Below, piece by piece: positions 1 through 12,945 of a stretch of 64,000 nt of DNA. Every line of letters starts with the position of its first letter. Positions within the stretch are counted from its first letter, which is position 1. The position numbers and the translations under genes are program-made. The DNA is from Echiichthys vipera. Lineage: Eukaryota; Chordata; Actinopteri; Perciformes; Trachinidae. Under the pieces are notes generated by a model. The model saw only the letters and a program-made list of their open reading frames with translations, did no database searches and was not told the origin of the DNA. The DNA lies in the NCBI GenBank assembly GCA_963691815.1, contig OY829654.1, positions 8,046,989 through 8,110,988 of the forward strand. The letters are read 5' to 3'.

Positions 1-99
1 GTGTTGAGCATGTGAAGGCATCACACTACATCGTACAGGTGAGAGCTGCCAATCTACTGACTTCATATAGTCGACACTGTTCAGTTTCCAAAGGAACTC

Positions 100-210
100 T
101 GGGAAATGAGGTCCCAGAGGAGTGCCCGCAATTACATCTTACCACCAAAGCGGCCACTAGAAACAACGTATCTCATCTTACGGACTACAACCCCACTTGT
201 CCCTCCCTTT
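100..210 (+). repeat. Dispersed repeat, copy 1 of 2 in the window
   Basis: GTGCCCGCAATTACATCTTA, then CCACCAAAGCGGCCACTAGA AACAACGTATCTCATCTTA, matches 2146-2225 (GCCCGCAGTTACTTTTTACT, then ACCAAAGAGGCCGCTAGAAA CAAGGTATCTCAAATCTTA). The copies have diverged by several substitutions and small indels. The element's full length and family are unknown. Confidence 0.7.
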
Positions 211-2145
211 TATAAATGACCTGAAGTCTTTCACTTTATGTGAACTTTTTTATACGCAAATGTCGCTGCAGTACTCGTTTCGAATGAAGATAAAGGCATA
301 GTTGAAAGTTATGCTGAGTGTGGAACTTCTTAATATCAGCAGGTGGATGAAAGATAACAAGCTGGGACGCATTTAGGAAAAACTGAATCCATTCTGCCTG
401 GGTCAAAGATGAAATTGAAAAGGTGACCTGGTTTTAAAATAAAAAAAAGTGAAACACCGCTGAATGTCAAAGAAAAATAAACAAAGTAGGTGACAAAGTC
501 TTCAAAAAACTAACAGCAGGCAACTGACCACGCTGTGTCAGTCCTCAGACAGAGGAACGGAGGTATTGAAAGGGACAGAGAGGCGAGAAACTCTCTGAGG
601 GTGTGAATGTGATTTAGAGATGGTGTGCACTGTTTACACGGCCTGCCTGGAGGGATGCGCTTCTGTTGGCAGGAGAACATTGTTAGCATGGGAGGCACGT
701 CGCTCCGACCCCACTTCCCTCTCTGTGTCTCACTCTCCCTCTTTCTCCAGCTGCTCGGGGCCACACGATGGTCTGGGAAAGATTAATGCATCTTCAACGG
801 CATGCCGTGAAATCAAATTAGTGTACTCTGATCCAGAGACGGGGAGGGCTTAGGCCAGGGCGGCAGCAGGGACAATTCCTCAATAACCTACAGTTCTGCA
901 GAACCCCATGAAAGCCACTGTCTGCTGGTTATTCAAATAGCCGACTTTGTTTTGACTGTGTTTTAAATCGAAGTTTGTTATTAATTTACAGATTTATCTG
1001 TATAATTATCCCAACCTGCTAGGCTGTGTTTTTTTCTTAATCACATTGATTTCTAACTCTGCAATGGGTCATTACATTACAGCAGGAGAGAAATGTGGAA
1101 AACAAAGCCACTCATGGCAAAGTCACTTTGCATTATCTCAGACATGCCCACATGTTATTGCAGGTTTCCATCAAATTCGGTCAAGGATGAACACCTATCC
1201 AGACACAATATGCTGTTCAAATTGGATTTGCTGGGGGGAAATGAGGGGATTATTACTACTTCAGTGTTTTGTTTCTGTACACTGCATTTTGTTACTCTTG
1301 TATTTGATCATGTAATCAGGCAAGGAAAGATGGAGTCATTCACAGAGTAATAACCTGGATATGGTTCCAGTGGTGTAGTAAATGTGGAGTGTGTGGATCA
1401 GTGGGGAAGTCTGTCCTTGGAAATGGAAATTCACAAATAACCTGTGTGAGCTGCTAAACCAAGCTCATGTTGTCCACCTTTAACCTGCGTGCTCTGCACT
1501 GAATATTTTGCATCACTCTGCTCACACCGGCTAATCTGTATTGATCATTGCCATTCTGTGCAGCTCCTGCTTACAACTGTATCCAACATTATTAGCCTTG
1601 TGATTAGTATTGCGTGACCTGTGCTCTCCCACTGAGAAACAGGTGAAGCGATGCCATTATTTAGTAAATTAGATTTATTCTTAAGGTGCTCAGTAAACGT
1701 AATATCTGCTGCCCTCTGGAAGGGAAGAAATAAATAAGAGAAATAAAATGCATTTACAAGAAGGTTGATGTACAGTGAATCATCATACAGAATGAACTTT
1801 TGATCCGCAGAATGGGATTTGATTATGCCTAATTGATTTTACAGCCCAGAGGATAATCAAGACAAGATAAGCAATAATGACTATTGACATCCTGATAAAG
1901 TTAACAACCAGTCAATATAGAGGCGCTTTATGTTTAAACAATGAGAGGCAGCTGTTGTGTGATTCATCCACATGAAATTGTTTTGTTCAAGCCTAGAAGA
2001 ATAAATATCTGAGCCCTAAACATATCATTGATATGTGAAAATACTGTAACTACAGTTTTGGTGCAAAATATATATTGTAGTAAGGGCAGAAGTGTAATAG
2101 GAACATAGTAACCGTGACAAGACGGAAGCTCTGAAAGAACAGGCT
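211..2145. other. Intergenic, no gene seen
   Basis: No exon with matching splice sites was found. The block at 530-900 is less AT-rich, and AAGATTAATGCATCTTCAAC, then GGCATGCCGTGAAATCAAAT at about 780-820, has the look of a conserved non-coding element. That is an impression only. Confidence 0.4.
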
Positions 2146-2225
2146 CGCCCGCAGTTACTTTTTACTACCAAAGAGGCCGCTAGAAACAAGGTATCTCAAA
2201 TCTTATGGAGTATAACTTTTAAGCA
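2146..2225 (+). repeat. Dispersed repeat, copy 2 of 2 in the window
   Basis: This is the partner of the copy at 100-210, in the same orientation and about 2 kb away. The shared core is ACCAAAG(A/C)GGCC(G/A)CTAGAAAC followed by GTATCTCA. Confidence 0.7.
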
Positions 2226-2473
2226 TGTAAACACTTTCTAACAGAACAGAACAGAAGAAGTATGAACCTCAATTATTATACAAACAGAACTATGGTATTA
2301 CTGCCTTGAGAAAAAGATATAAGTAGGTCCTCAAACTTGGTATTTTCTGAACTTATCAATTATTTTGCATAATATTCTGCAAAGTAGCCATGTAACGCTT
2401 AATACGTTTTGCTAAATACTGTTTGCTAAATACTTTTAGTAATAAAAAAATATGTGCTTTTCTTACTATAGAT

Positions 2474-2720
2474 CCAAATGTGTGGGTTTTCTCCAGGTTC
2501 TCCAGTTTCCTCCCACAGTCCAAAGACATGCAGGTGTTAGGTTCATTTGTGACTAAATTGTCAATAGTTGTGAATGGTTGTCTGTCTCTACATGTCAGCC
2601 CTATGCTAGTCTGGCATCCTGTACAAGGTATACCCTGCCTCATGCCCACTGTCAGCTGGGATCAGCTCCAGCCCTCAGCGACCCCAACTGGGATAAGCAG
2701 TTAGAGGTAATTGATGGATA
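2474..2720 (+). mobile_element. Degenerate teleost SINE/LINE-tail type dispersed repeat
   Basis: Recognisable strings are GTTTCCTCCCACAGTCCAAA (2508), GTGAATGGTTGTCTGTCTCT (2571), AGTCTGGCATCCTGTACAAG and CAGCTGGGATCAGCTCCAGC (2652). The end is ACTGGGATAAGCAGTTAGAG, then GATGGATAG. These make up one of the most abundant short repeats in percomorph fish. ORFs across it on either strand are not genes. Confidence 0.75.
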
Positions 2721-5700
2721 GAGGTTCAAATGTCTGCTGTGAAAAATCTCAATGCCTATCAAGTGGAGCAAAATATAAAGTCACATAAAATTAAGATTGT
2801 CAAATGAAGCACGAGTACTTTATGCACAGAGTATATGTACTCTGTTACTCAACCACCTGTGTGTTATATACACAATTCTATGCAAACATCTAAAATCTGC
2901 TTCCAATATCAGCATGTGTTATGGACGTAAGGGTTGTCACTTTACATAAGGAACAGAGCTAAAGTACAACTTGTGACAATTACAAAGTGCACGTGAATTG
3001 TTATATTAGCTGCAGCTGCAAAGGCTGGTAAAGATGGTGGTGATCAGTCTTAGCCAAGGCAGGTGCGATAGGCTTCGCAGCAGACCTAACAAAGACAGAT
3101 TGGGACCTGCAGGGCACATAGCAATAACCAGCAGATCCTCTCACACACTCCAGCTTAAAGCTCTGAAATGTGACTGTGCATGGATAACTGCTGACATGAC
3201 AGAGATACCACACACATAATACACAGAGGACAAACATATATTTCTTAAAAAGGTCAGAAAGATTGCAAAGCAAGGGGGACAGCAAGTTAATTTTAATGCA
3301 GAAGTTAAGTATCAACTGATTAACCTGCAGCAGAAACTTCTTGTAGACATGTTTCTGTTACAATGAGGTGGGTGGTCACTTTCAAAGTCTAAAATTCACG
3401 GAGATGAAATTGCACTGAATTGTAAACAAGTGATAAAAACATGTCAATCCCTCACTCAATATCCTTCATTTGAGGTGATCTCCAGTTTAAGATTCGGAGC
3501 ATGTGTGCTTGAACCAGCCTTTGGACAAGTGCACACAGCCTTCGCATGAGCTTCTCTTTACCCTATTGACTGAGGATGAGCCTGTCACTGGATCCGGATT
3601 AAAGTCTTAAGACTATCTATAAAAAGGGGGTCGGGCAATGAGGGGGACTTGTCAAAGATTTGTTTGCTGTCAGGGGCTTGTTAGTGCCAGGAGAAGGTAT
3701 GGCTGCAGAATAGCAAAAACCTCGATTTTTCTTCCAAAGTCACTTCAAGATCAAACCTCTCTTTCTCACCACAGTAATAATGAAAATCAGGCTCTTAATT
3801 AATCATTAGCATCCTGTCATTATATTAAGAAGTCAGGAACCTGGTGCCACCAGAGACTCTATCAAATCTATAAAACCCACAAGTTCTAATTTTGCCCCCC
3901 CCCCCCCCCCAGATGCTTGCCAGCCTGCTCCATGTGCCAGTCTGCTCTATGCAATTCACAATTTTTTAACACAGCTATGTTGTTTGGTAAACAGAGTGAT
4001 ACTACATAAACTATACCACATAAACTCACTGTGATTATGCACCAAGACGAAATTACTGTTTGCCTCCTACTTAAAGTCAAATGGGCCTAAAACTTTTGTG
4101 TGTGTAACAAAGTCTGGTTAAAAACCAAGGATGCCCAAAAGTCATAGAATATATATTTGTCAGATATTCCCCTCGTTATATAATCTCGTTTAAAAGCAAT
4201 TAGAAATTACATCTATTCTGTTTGCCCTGATAAGAGATCAAACGTTGTGTCTCTGTGCAAACAAAATGCTAATAGAAGGCCACCCATATTGATGCACACT
4301 GGGCAAGTACGCCCCGTGGAACCCACATGCAGATTACCTGCCCGTCGACCTGTTCCTAATTATTATTCATGTTTACAAACTTTCATCTCTTGGGACGGGC
4401 CGCACAACCAGCTGCATATGAGATGAGCAAACAGAGGCAGCAGCAGCACACAGGAGTGGACATGAATTTATTCATGGTGGAAAGAGCCCATCCGCGCAAA
4501 AGGGCCCTACGTCTCTTTGCCTCCCAAGAGAGCAGACATTTATGAAGACATTCCCTCAAAATCATTATAATAGCATTATCATTCCAAGCAGCCACTACCT
4601 GCGTCATGATTGCATTTGTTGCTCTGCCAACCCTCCGCCGAGGCAACCAACCAACCAACCAACCAACCAACCGCCAACTAACCAACCCACCAACCAGCAC
4701 CCCCCTTTCTTACATCCCACAAATGTAACCAAGCAAGGTGAGGGAGAGTGCAGTGAATTTCCCCTGGGGTAGGGGGAGCAGTGTTTAACGACAGTACATT
4801 CTTCAGTAGAAGTGCCTCCATTCACCACCCACTATGGGAGGAAACAGCTGCTTTGAACAACTGCTTTGACCAAATTGGGAAAATACTGGACAAACAGTCC
4901 TCAATTAACTGTTCTTTAGTCTGAAATGTGACATCAAATGACTAGTGGCAACGGATACTGACTTAAACCTGCGTCTCGGCCAAAAAGTTTCACCTGAACA
5001 CACCACAAAGACTACAGCCAAGGGCCAACTAGCATTTTCTTTTTGTGCCTACATGAGAAGAAATATCATTCCATCAAGGTAGCGTTAATTAGCATTTAAG
5101 ACACTACTTGGCCGGTTAGCACGTTAAAGGGATACTTATCCCATTTGAATCCAGGTCTGTCTAACAGCAACATGGGCATTGTGTTCAGATGAACAGTGTT
5201 TGGCCTTCAATCTCCAAACACCGATCTATATTAAAAGCAAATATCTCCTTGAAAACACAACCTGATGTTGAAAGAAACAACAAATTATATTTTTTGCTTG
5301 CTTGCTTTCCTCGCCTCCGTTTCTCTTCTCATGGACTGATTTGCTTCAGCTGAACAGCCAATCAGAGTGATTTATCTCACAGACGACTCCAATGCCAATT
5401 CAACATGCTCCAGCATCAGCCAAAGACAAAGGCAGACTAGCGCCAGCAGTATCAGACACACCGCTGACCACACTGATTGCTCATCATTGGGTCTTTATTC
5501 AGGAACATACTGTACACACAACTGTGCAAAGACAATTCTTTGGCTTATTTAAACTACTTACTTCTCTACAGATAAACATCTGATTGAGGTCATATTTATT
5601 TAATGTATGTAGTTTCGAGTGTTCATATACCATAGTATTTGTGCTGATGGTTTTCATGTGACTAACACATCTTTTGAGCAACCATGGTTAAAGATGACTA

Positions 5701-6020
5701 TTTTTTCTTATTCTTTTGTCTGATTCACTTCAGGTGTCTTTGAATCAGCACAGCCCAATAAACATGTAGACAATGTCGGTGGCTTCGTAACTGATGGCAG
5801 CTGTATGTGCTGTCAGCTTTGTGTCAGTCAGCTCTATCAAAACAAGAAGCTCGGTCCACAATTACAGCTTGCTGTCAGTGCTTGATGAGGCATTAAGACA
5901 ACAGAACAAGTTGTCAGATTGAAGCTCACACTGCTCAGATATTGTCTACATGACATGAAATACATGAGGCCTGCCTTTGCTTCCCCCGTAAGGCACCATA
6001 CAGACCACACATCTTAAATA
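2721..6020. other. Intergenic, no gene seen
   Basis: Contains a C homopolymer (about 3895-3911), the CCAA array, and AT-rich stretches around 3780-3840 and 4150-4400 with TTAATTAATCATTAGC and CCTAATTATTATTCATG-like homeodomain-type words. The segment 5100-5290 may be an unrecognised repeat. No coding exon is supported. Confidence 0.4.
4644..4698. repeat. (CCAA)n tetranucleotide microsatellite
   Basis: About seven perfect CCAA units are followed by degenerate ones. Confidence 0.95.
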
Positions 6021-6024
6021 TATA

Positions 6025-6564
6025 CACTGGAGATCAAAATTAGAGAACAAAGTATTAAACCTTAATTTATTACTTTATTTTTTATTGTCCATAATTTGAT
6101 AGAATATCTGCTGTGGCTATACCACTGCTGTATGAGCATGTCTTCATTAAATCACCTAGGCACTTCAACAAAAACCTTTATTTTATGAACAAAAACAGTG
6201 AGCAAAATTAGAGAACCGTAAAATTAGAGCAGTGTGAGAAACTAGTGAAGCCCTGTGGGCGCGGATGTGCTGAAGTCGTTCAAAGCAAAGGCCTACACTT
6301 CCTATTCATTTTGAATCCTATGTCCCTAAGAAAACATTGTTTAAATATTCTCTTCTGACACAATGGTTACTGTTCTCTAAGTTTGCTCACTGTTTTTCAC
6401 TCAATAAAGGCTTTTGTTGAAGTGTCTTGGTTATTTAAAAAAAAAACATGCTAGTACAGCATGTACTAGTTCAGCCACAGTGGGTATTCTAAACAGTAGA
6501 AAATAACAGTATTTCAGAATAAATCAAGTATTTATAATTTGTTCTCTAATTTTGATCTCCAATG
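6025..6564. mobile_element. 540-bp MITE with long terminal inverted repeats and TA target duplication (Tc1/mariner type)
   Basis: The element starts CACTGGAGATCAAAATTAGA after TA (6023-6024). It ends with the reverse complement of nearly the same string before TA (6565-6566). The inverted arms extend some 200 bases inward: CACTTCAACAAAA and CAGTGAGCAAA on the left pair with TTTGCTCACTG and TTTTGTTGAAGTG on the right. A short centre (about 6235-6345) lies between them. No transposase is present. TA duplication and simple TIRs fit a non-autonomous Tc1/mariner element. The family is not named. Confidence 0.85.
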
Positions 6565-6566
6565 TA

Positions 6567-9500
6567 TTTTTAGCAAACATTTTGTGTGACAACTTAACCA
6601 ACAACTATGTTTCTCCATCTTAATAGAAGCAGTTACAGCATTTTATGATTTGGTTGCTGAGAAGTTGAGGTTGTGTCATCACTAGTCTGTCTAACACATA
6701 CTGGAAAAACCTTGCACACCAAGGGCAAATGATTTTTGTTTGTAATAGCTATTAAAACAGTGAGGGTTGTTCCCATTAGCTAAATGGGTGATTAATGCAC
6801 TAATGAATCATTAGAAGAGATCATTCCGGGTTAGAGTATGCCATCTCACAAAGTAATTGAGCTCAATTAAGCCAATCTCTGCAGAGGTTGCCTTGTTCTC
6901 CCTAATGTGTGACCACTGTCTGCCTGACCTCCAGCCAGCAGGCGAAGTCGTCCCATCGGGGCAGCACCAGAGGGCCAGTACGAGTAGAGCAGAAACCCCA
7001 GGAGAGAGAGGAGGGAAACGATGGAAAAGAAGGAAAATGAACATCTCCAAAATAATCCTATGCTCCCAAAACAAATTGGCACTCGTCTCCAGTCTAAGTG
7101 CTGCAAGGATGTACCGCGGGGGAAATAATCAATTCCACCTGACCTTCCAACTTAATCACCACTCGCTCCACTGCTGCTCTGTTGAGACCTCCAGCACTGT
7201 GAGATGATGCAGAGGGTGAGGCCTGCAGTGGAAAGTCACTGGATAAAGCTATAGTAAGCTTTTTTGATTAATAACAATGTCCCAAACAAAAAGTCCAACA
7301 AATAGATTTCCACTCATTTTTATAGTGTTTTAAACACAACTTTTAAGTAGCTAAAATAACTAAAATACATGTTGATTGGTGAAATACCTTAATAATTACT
7401 TATTTTTCATATTAAGTTAATAAAGCTATTTATGTATATGTATCTACCTGTGGGTTTGTTAATACAATGCATTTTTTAATTACCAAATGTATACATTTGA
7501 ATTCCAGAATTATACTGTTACTATAAGAATTTATTGTGTACGTTTAAAATCTTAAAACCATTGAATAAATTAAAAACATAAATATTAAATAAAAATAAAA
7601 GTAAATAAATATATATAGTAATGTAATTTTAGTTATCCTACATTATCAAAAGTTGAAAATATTTCAAGTGATTAAATAAATGCATATAAACATTCACTAT
7701 AAAGTACTTGCTTACCACATGTTCCCATGCTATTTATTGCATGGGGATAAATTACAAAATGTGTAGGTCAATATATAGATTTAGATATTAAATCAGAAAC
7801 GTAATCATTAAGAGTCTGGCATAATTACACATGTAGTGTACAAGTCAGACATTGTGAAAGCATGAACGTTGATAACATATAAATAGAACACAATGCTTGG
7901 CTTGTAAAAATGTATGCAAAGAAGACAAGCAATATATTAAAATGAATTGATTTACTATAGCCAGTAATTAATATCACTTGCTTGATTTACTTTGATGATT
8001 CTATATTAATAACTAAACAAAGCGTTTGCAAATGTTCACGTTGTTTCTCTGTTTTTTCTTATTGTTCTGTCCACACCGATCCTCGTTCATGAATTTTCCA
8101 GCCTCTATACTTTATCAATTCCATTTTTCTACGTTGTCAAAGCTCCTCATATCGACAAGTTCCGCATGTCACCAATTACCATTCATCCCGAGCCCTCAAT
8201 CAGTCAGTTTTTGGATGATGCTCTTTGAATGTCGACCCTCCACCTTTCGCCATCAATATGGTTGCCAGTCTGTCCCAAACCACTGAACCTAAAGGTCCCA
8301 TTATCCACCCGCTGACATTTCTCCACCACCACTGTCCAGACCAAACAGTCGATGGCCCAGACTCTTGGGGGATCCTATCTTCATGGGTCTTAATTTGGTA
8401 AAGATGCTAAGCAAAAAAAAATAAAAAACTCTGTTCCTCTATTTCCAGTTGATTAATTAATCCAGATAATACATTTATATTAACTGCAACCGCAGCCAGA
8501 TCTGTTACTACCTGCATCTCTTTAATTAATCTTTAAAACAAAATTAAGAAAATCAGATGTTCAACAATTCATAAATGCTGATCTACTGCAGTTGTGAAAA
8601 CATGTCCTCCAAGCAGACTCCAGAAATAGTATAAATAGAACAATTACACATCTCTGTATGTGTCCGCTTGGGAGTATATTCAAAGACATATCTTGAGATA
8701 ATGTAATAACCTCACTCAAGTGGAAGTTAATATTGGGCTGTATGTGCAGAAGAATGAGAGACCCATTACTTTTATTAAAAATTTAAAAAGCTACAAAATA
8801 ATTAACAGTTTGAGTTTTTTTTAAATGGGAGACAAGACATTAAGGTGTTCATTAGAAATTGAATGATTCGCAGTATAAAGGAAACTCAACAAGTGTTTTA
8901 TAGATAATTATAAAAGCAGAATGGGTGGTTCATTTCTCTGGCAGCTTTTAGAAAAGCAACAGTGAAATCACTTTTACAGCTTATGAGTTTGAGGCTTATG
9001 CATCAATTCTACAGGACTGCGTCACCTCAATCTAGACCAATATGTTGTTTTGCAAGTCAAACAAGTAATCTCCTTGATAATGGAAAATTGATTCTAAAAA
9101 GTGCCGGAGGCCACTATGCTGAGAGAAATGCCCTTTATCTCACAGCCTGGTCTGGCGTTTACAGAGCACAGAGGTCAGGACGGGTTCATAACCAGCGTTT
9201 GTGGGCAGCAAAGGGATGAGAACAGTAGACTCGTTTGACATCACGACCCTAATGTGCTCACTTTTCTCAGCTCTAAGTACATGTTTTAACATACAGTATA
9301 CCGAGACTCCAGTTTGTACCAGCCCTTGAAGATGAGAAGGAGATGGCGCTTTATCTGGCTCTGCTGTGTTCCAGCTGAACTTGAAAGTCAGTGGAAAAAA
9401 TGTATACTGGTACGCCCCCTGAAGTCGGAATTTCAGAGTTCCCTGTCAGTGATCTCTTTGAGCCCTTGACCTCAAAATCCAGCATGGCTGCCCCCGGCAT

Positions 9501-12474
9501 CAACAGTGGTTAAAGCTTTAGGAATACAGTTCACTGTTTATTTGCACTTCTGACTTATTTGTGTCTCATTAGATAAAGTAACAGTACACACAGAACTGTC
9601 CATCTTTCAACGGTTGGTAAGCACTAAATACAGCATAATGCATTGTCATCAGCCTGTATCACTAACAATCGAACCTGTCAAATATAATGGTTTTCCGACT
9701 TTGTAACTGGAACCCAGTAAACTCGGGTGAGACGTCGTTCTGACTTCCAAGGTAAATGGAATGAACCAATAATTAAAAAAAAGAAATCCTCAACATACCT
9801 TGGCTATGGTTCAGTGTTTCTCCAATTGTATTATTAAGCATGACAAATAAAAACTTCATAATTGATTCTGTTTTGTTTCTCTATCCTTTTGCTTATTCAT
9901 TTATTTTAATTTCTTCTCTCTTTCCATAGCCATGTGTACTTTATAGTTATCCCTACCTGAGCTGAAGCCTCTCTGGGTGCCCTTCATTGAAGGATAGGAG
10001 AAAATAGCTTCTCTCTTCTGCTTGCTGATAAGCACACCCAGGCGCGGGCAGGCCTCCTGAGACCACACATGCTTTTCTCCACAAACCACAAGTGGTAGCT
10101 CATCCTGCAGAAGGTCAATGAGAGTGAAATCTGCCTCTGTCTGCCTGGGGACCAGGATGTAGAGGAGACTCAATGACCTGACACCACAGGCCAGGGGACT
10201 GCACCAGTCCAGCGTGTTAAAGAAGTAAATTATATATGATCTGGTTTGCAGACAGCAAATTTATCTTTGTTTGGCTTCATGCACTTGAGAACACAAGGTG
10301 TATAATGGAAGGAGAGTGGACTTGTTAAGTCAAACATATGGCAAAAGAAATTGAAGTAATGCTGAAGATTGCCTCAGGAGTTTGCAGGCACTATGGCTTC
10401 CCACTACATTTCACAGGTCAATATTTGCTAGATGTATTGGCTTCAGTAAACACTGCAGTCCACACACAGTGCTCATTCCAGCAGAGAATAGAGTTCTCAA
10501 CCAGCTGTACAGTATGAAATGTGTTATGTCCCAGTAATGACACAACAGAAAGCCAGGCAGGTGGTAATAAAGATTCTCTTTCTGCAGAGATGCCTCATAC
10601 CCTCACTCTCCCTTACCCTTAATTTATTCCCTGAGGTGCTATGAGTGATTTTGTCTCTTCTTTCCCTTATATTAAACATCGCACACTATTAGCTCTCAAT
10701 AATCATTTGCTGCAGCCCAGGACACAATGATTTCCCATGACACATAATACTGCAATAACGTCAACTTGGTTTCAGAAATAATATTGCCAACATTCTTTTT
10801 TATGCGTCTCCCCCGGCAGAAGAAAATACCTCCCTGTGACTCACCCACTCTCATATGGAGAAAAGAGATTGCACGAACCATTTGTAACTTTCAAAAGTTA
10901 CAAGAATCTAGTTTTTACACATTTCTCCAAATTCAATATCTTAGTTACAAAGGCAAAAGGAAACATTTTACGCAGAAAAAAATGTGCTATACGCTAGGAG
11001 AGACAGATAGTGAAATAGTCTCAACCATGGCTTAGAATATTAATATACTGTGCAGTGTTCACCAGTTCCCTGACCCTAAATAATTATGATGTTTTTATAA
11101 GGGACATTTTATAAACTATTGTGCAGCATTGTGGTCTCTCTAGGACATAACGTTTACAGTTAAAACATACTGCAGGTGTTTCATATCGACTGTACTGACT
11201 GTTGATGCAGTAAAAACATTTCCTCTGAATGGAGAGACTGTAATCTCTCCTGTTTGGATGACAATAACGAGGAACCTCTGTCAAGCTGTGGTGTGAAATC
11301 ACAGGGCTGGTTCACACTGTGTTCACACTGTGTGTCAAGTGAGTATTAGGGTGAGCTAAAAAGCAAAATTAAATTAGCTGTCAAAGAAAGGAAGAAATAG
11401 TTGGAACCTATTAAACTTGGCCAGGGTAGACTGCTCATTTCACATTTCTCCAGGCATGCACTGTGGACACTGTGAATATCTATGGTAATCAGATGGAAGT
11501 TCAAGTGAGGCCTTGGACAGTCGGGGTTAGAAAAGTCCAAGAGAGTTTCTCATATTCAATTAGTACGGCGGCAAATTCCACTGAATGTCAAGTCTTAAAT
11601 AAGATGTTATTCTAGTGGCTCATCCATTAATGGAAATAAATTAAGGAAATTTAACTACAAGGGGAAACAGACAACTTTTCAATTTTACAGTGCCTCCGGT
11701 TGTTCCACTCCTACCATTGATGATTCCTGATGATAGCGACTGGGTAAGTTATATTGTTGAGTTGGCAAAATGCTCTCTGGTAAGGTGATGGAGTGTATAC
11801 ATCTAATGCTTTTATTGTGAAGGATAATGACAGAAGTAGTGATGATGCAATGCTCTTCTGTTGACAGTGTGGAAGTTTACCATCTTGGTTCAGACCACAG
11901 AGGATGTTTTTATGTTATTACCTTCATGAGTATAGACGCAGCTTAAGCGCTTTCTTCTTCCCTGTGCCGTTAAGTGAATCTTCATTTACACACCCGTTTA
12001 CGGAGGGAATTGCATAGTAAGAGCAAGCTTATAGGCAGCCAGTCTAAATGCAGATGGTGTCATTATTCTATAGTCATTATACTGTGCAATCAACATTAAC
12101 TTCATAATGATGAGGTAAAGGCAAAAAAACATGTCTATTGTCACTTTAAGTCTCAGACGTCTGGTTGCTGTTTCGTGTTTCTGCCAAAAAGACATCCCCC
12201 CTCGAAACTTCTCAGGTGGTTTCAAAAGGCAAAAAGATGTCAAATGATGTACCAATATCTTACAAAAATTCCAAACATGGACTGCAGATTTGTGCAGCGG
12301 ACCTTCTTCTTTCCTAGCTCAATAATCATCACGATGCCTCCGATTTATCTTGATCTTCAACTTAGAATCACTAGACTGAACTACCTATGCTCCAACTTGA
12401 CCTGATTCAATGGTAAAATGCTACTTACACATAACATCATCCCTAACAATCAAATAATAATACATCATTCCAGC
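6567..12474. other. Intergenic, no gene seen; 7260-8000 very AT-rich
   Basis: The stretch 7260-8000 is strongly AT-rich without obvious tandem structure. The block 6780-7210 is more GC-balanced and gives overlapping ORFs in several frames, none with gene-like splice context. Nothing else could be identified. Confidence 0.4.
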
Positions 12475-12945
12475 CACCCTCTGCACTCTGCCATCACCTC
12501 CCAGAGGAGCAGGTTCAGCAGCAGACTGCTCTCACTGAGCTGCTGACTGAGGGGATCCTTCCCCCAAAGGGCCATCAAGCTTTACAACACTGGGAGGAGA
12601 GCAGGGATCCAGCCAGTAATCCACCTTTGGAGTAGTTCCTGTGTACGTGGCTATAGTTTATATTTTTATAAACTATAGCTATAGTTACACTTTAATGTAT
12701 AATGATAACAATACACTGTCACTTTATATATAAAGTTATATATTTTGCCCATTTTATGTTTGCAATATTCCATTCATCGCACAACTGTATATTCTCATCA
12801 TATTTTCTCTCTATATTGTAATTCTATTATACTGTATTTCTATATTTTATATTTTTGTAAATGTCCTGCTTGCTACTTGAGTGTAATATTTGGAACAGCT
12901 GAAACTTGAATTTCCTTCAGGATCAATAACGTTTTTAATTCATCT
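12475..12945 (+). mobile_element. 3' end of a non-LTR retrotransposon (LINE)
   Basis: AGAGGAGCAGGTTCAGCAGC, AGACTGCTCTCACTGAG and GCCATCAAGCTTTACAACAC form the typical C-terminal coding end of fish LINE reverse transcriptases (Arg-Phe-Ser-Ser-Arg and Ala-Ile-Lys-Leu-Tyr-Asn when read in the right frame). An AT-rich 3' UTR ends in GAATTTCCTTCAGGATCAAT, a degenerate form of the usual tail. It is broken by frameshifts and 5'-truncated. Confidence 0.75.

Noticed and set aside
12475..12620. A host coding exon read from the LINE segment
   Set aside because: The peptide is the C-terminal end of a non-LTR reverse transcriptase with frame breaks, followed by a typical LINE 3' UTR.
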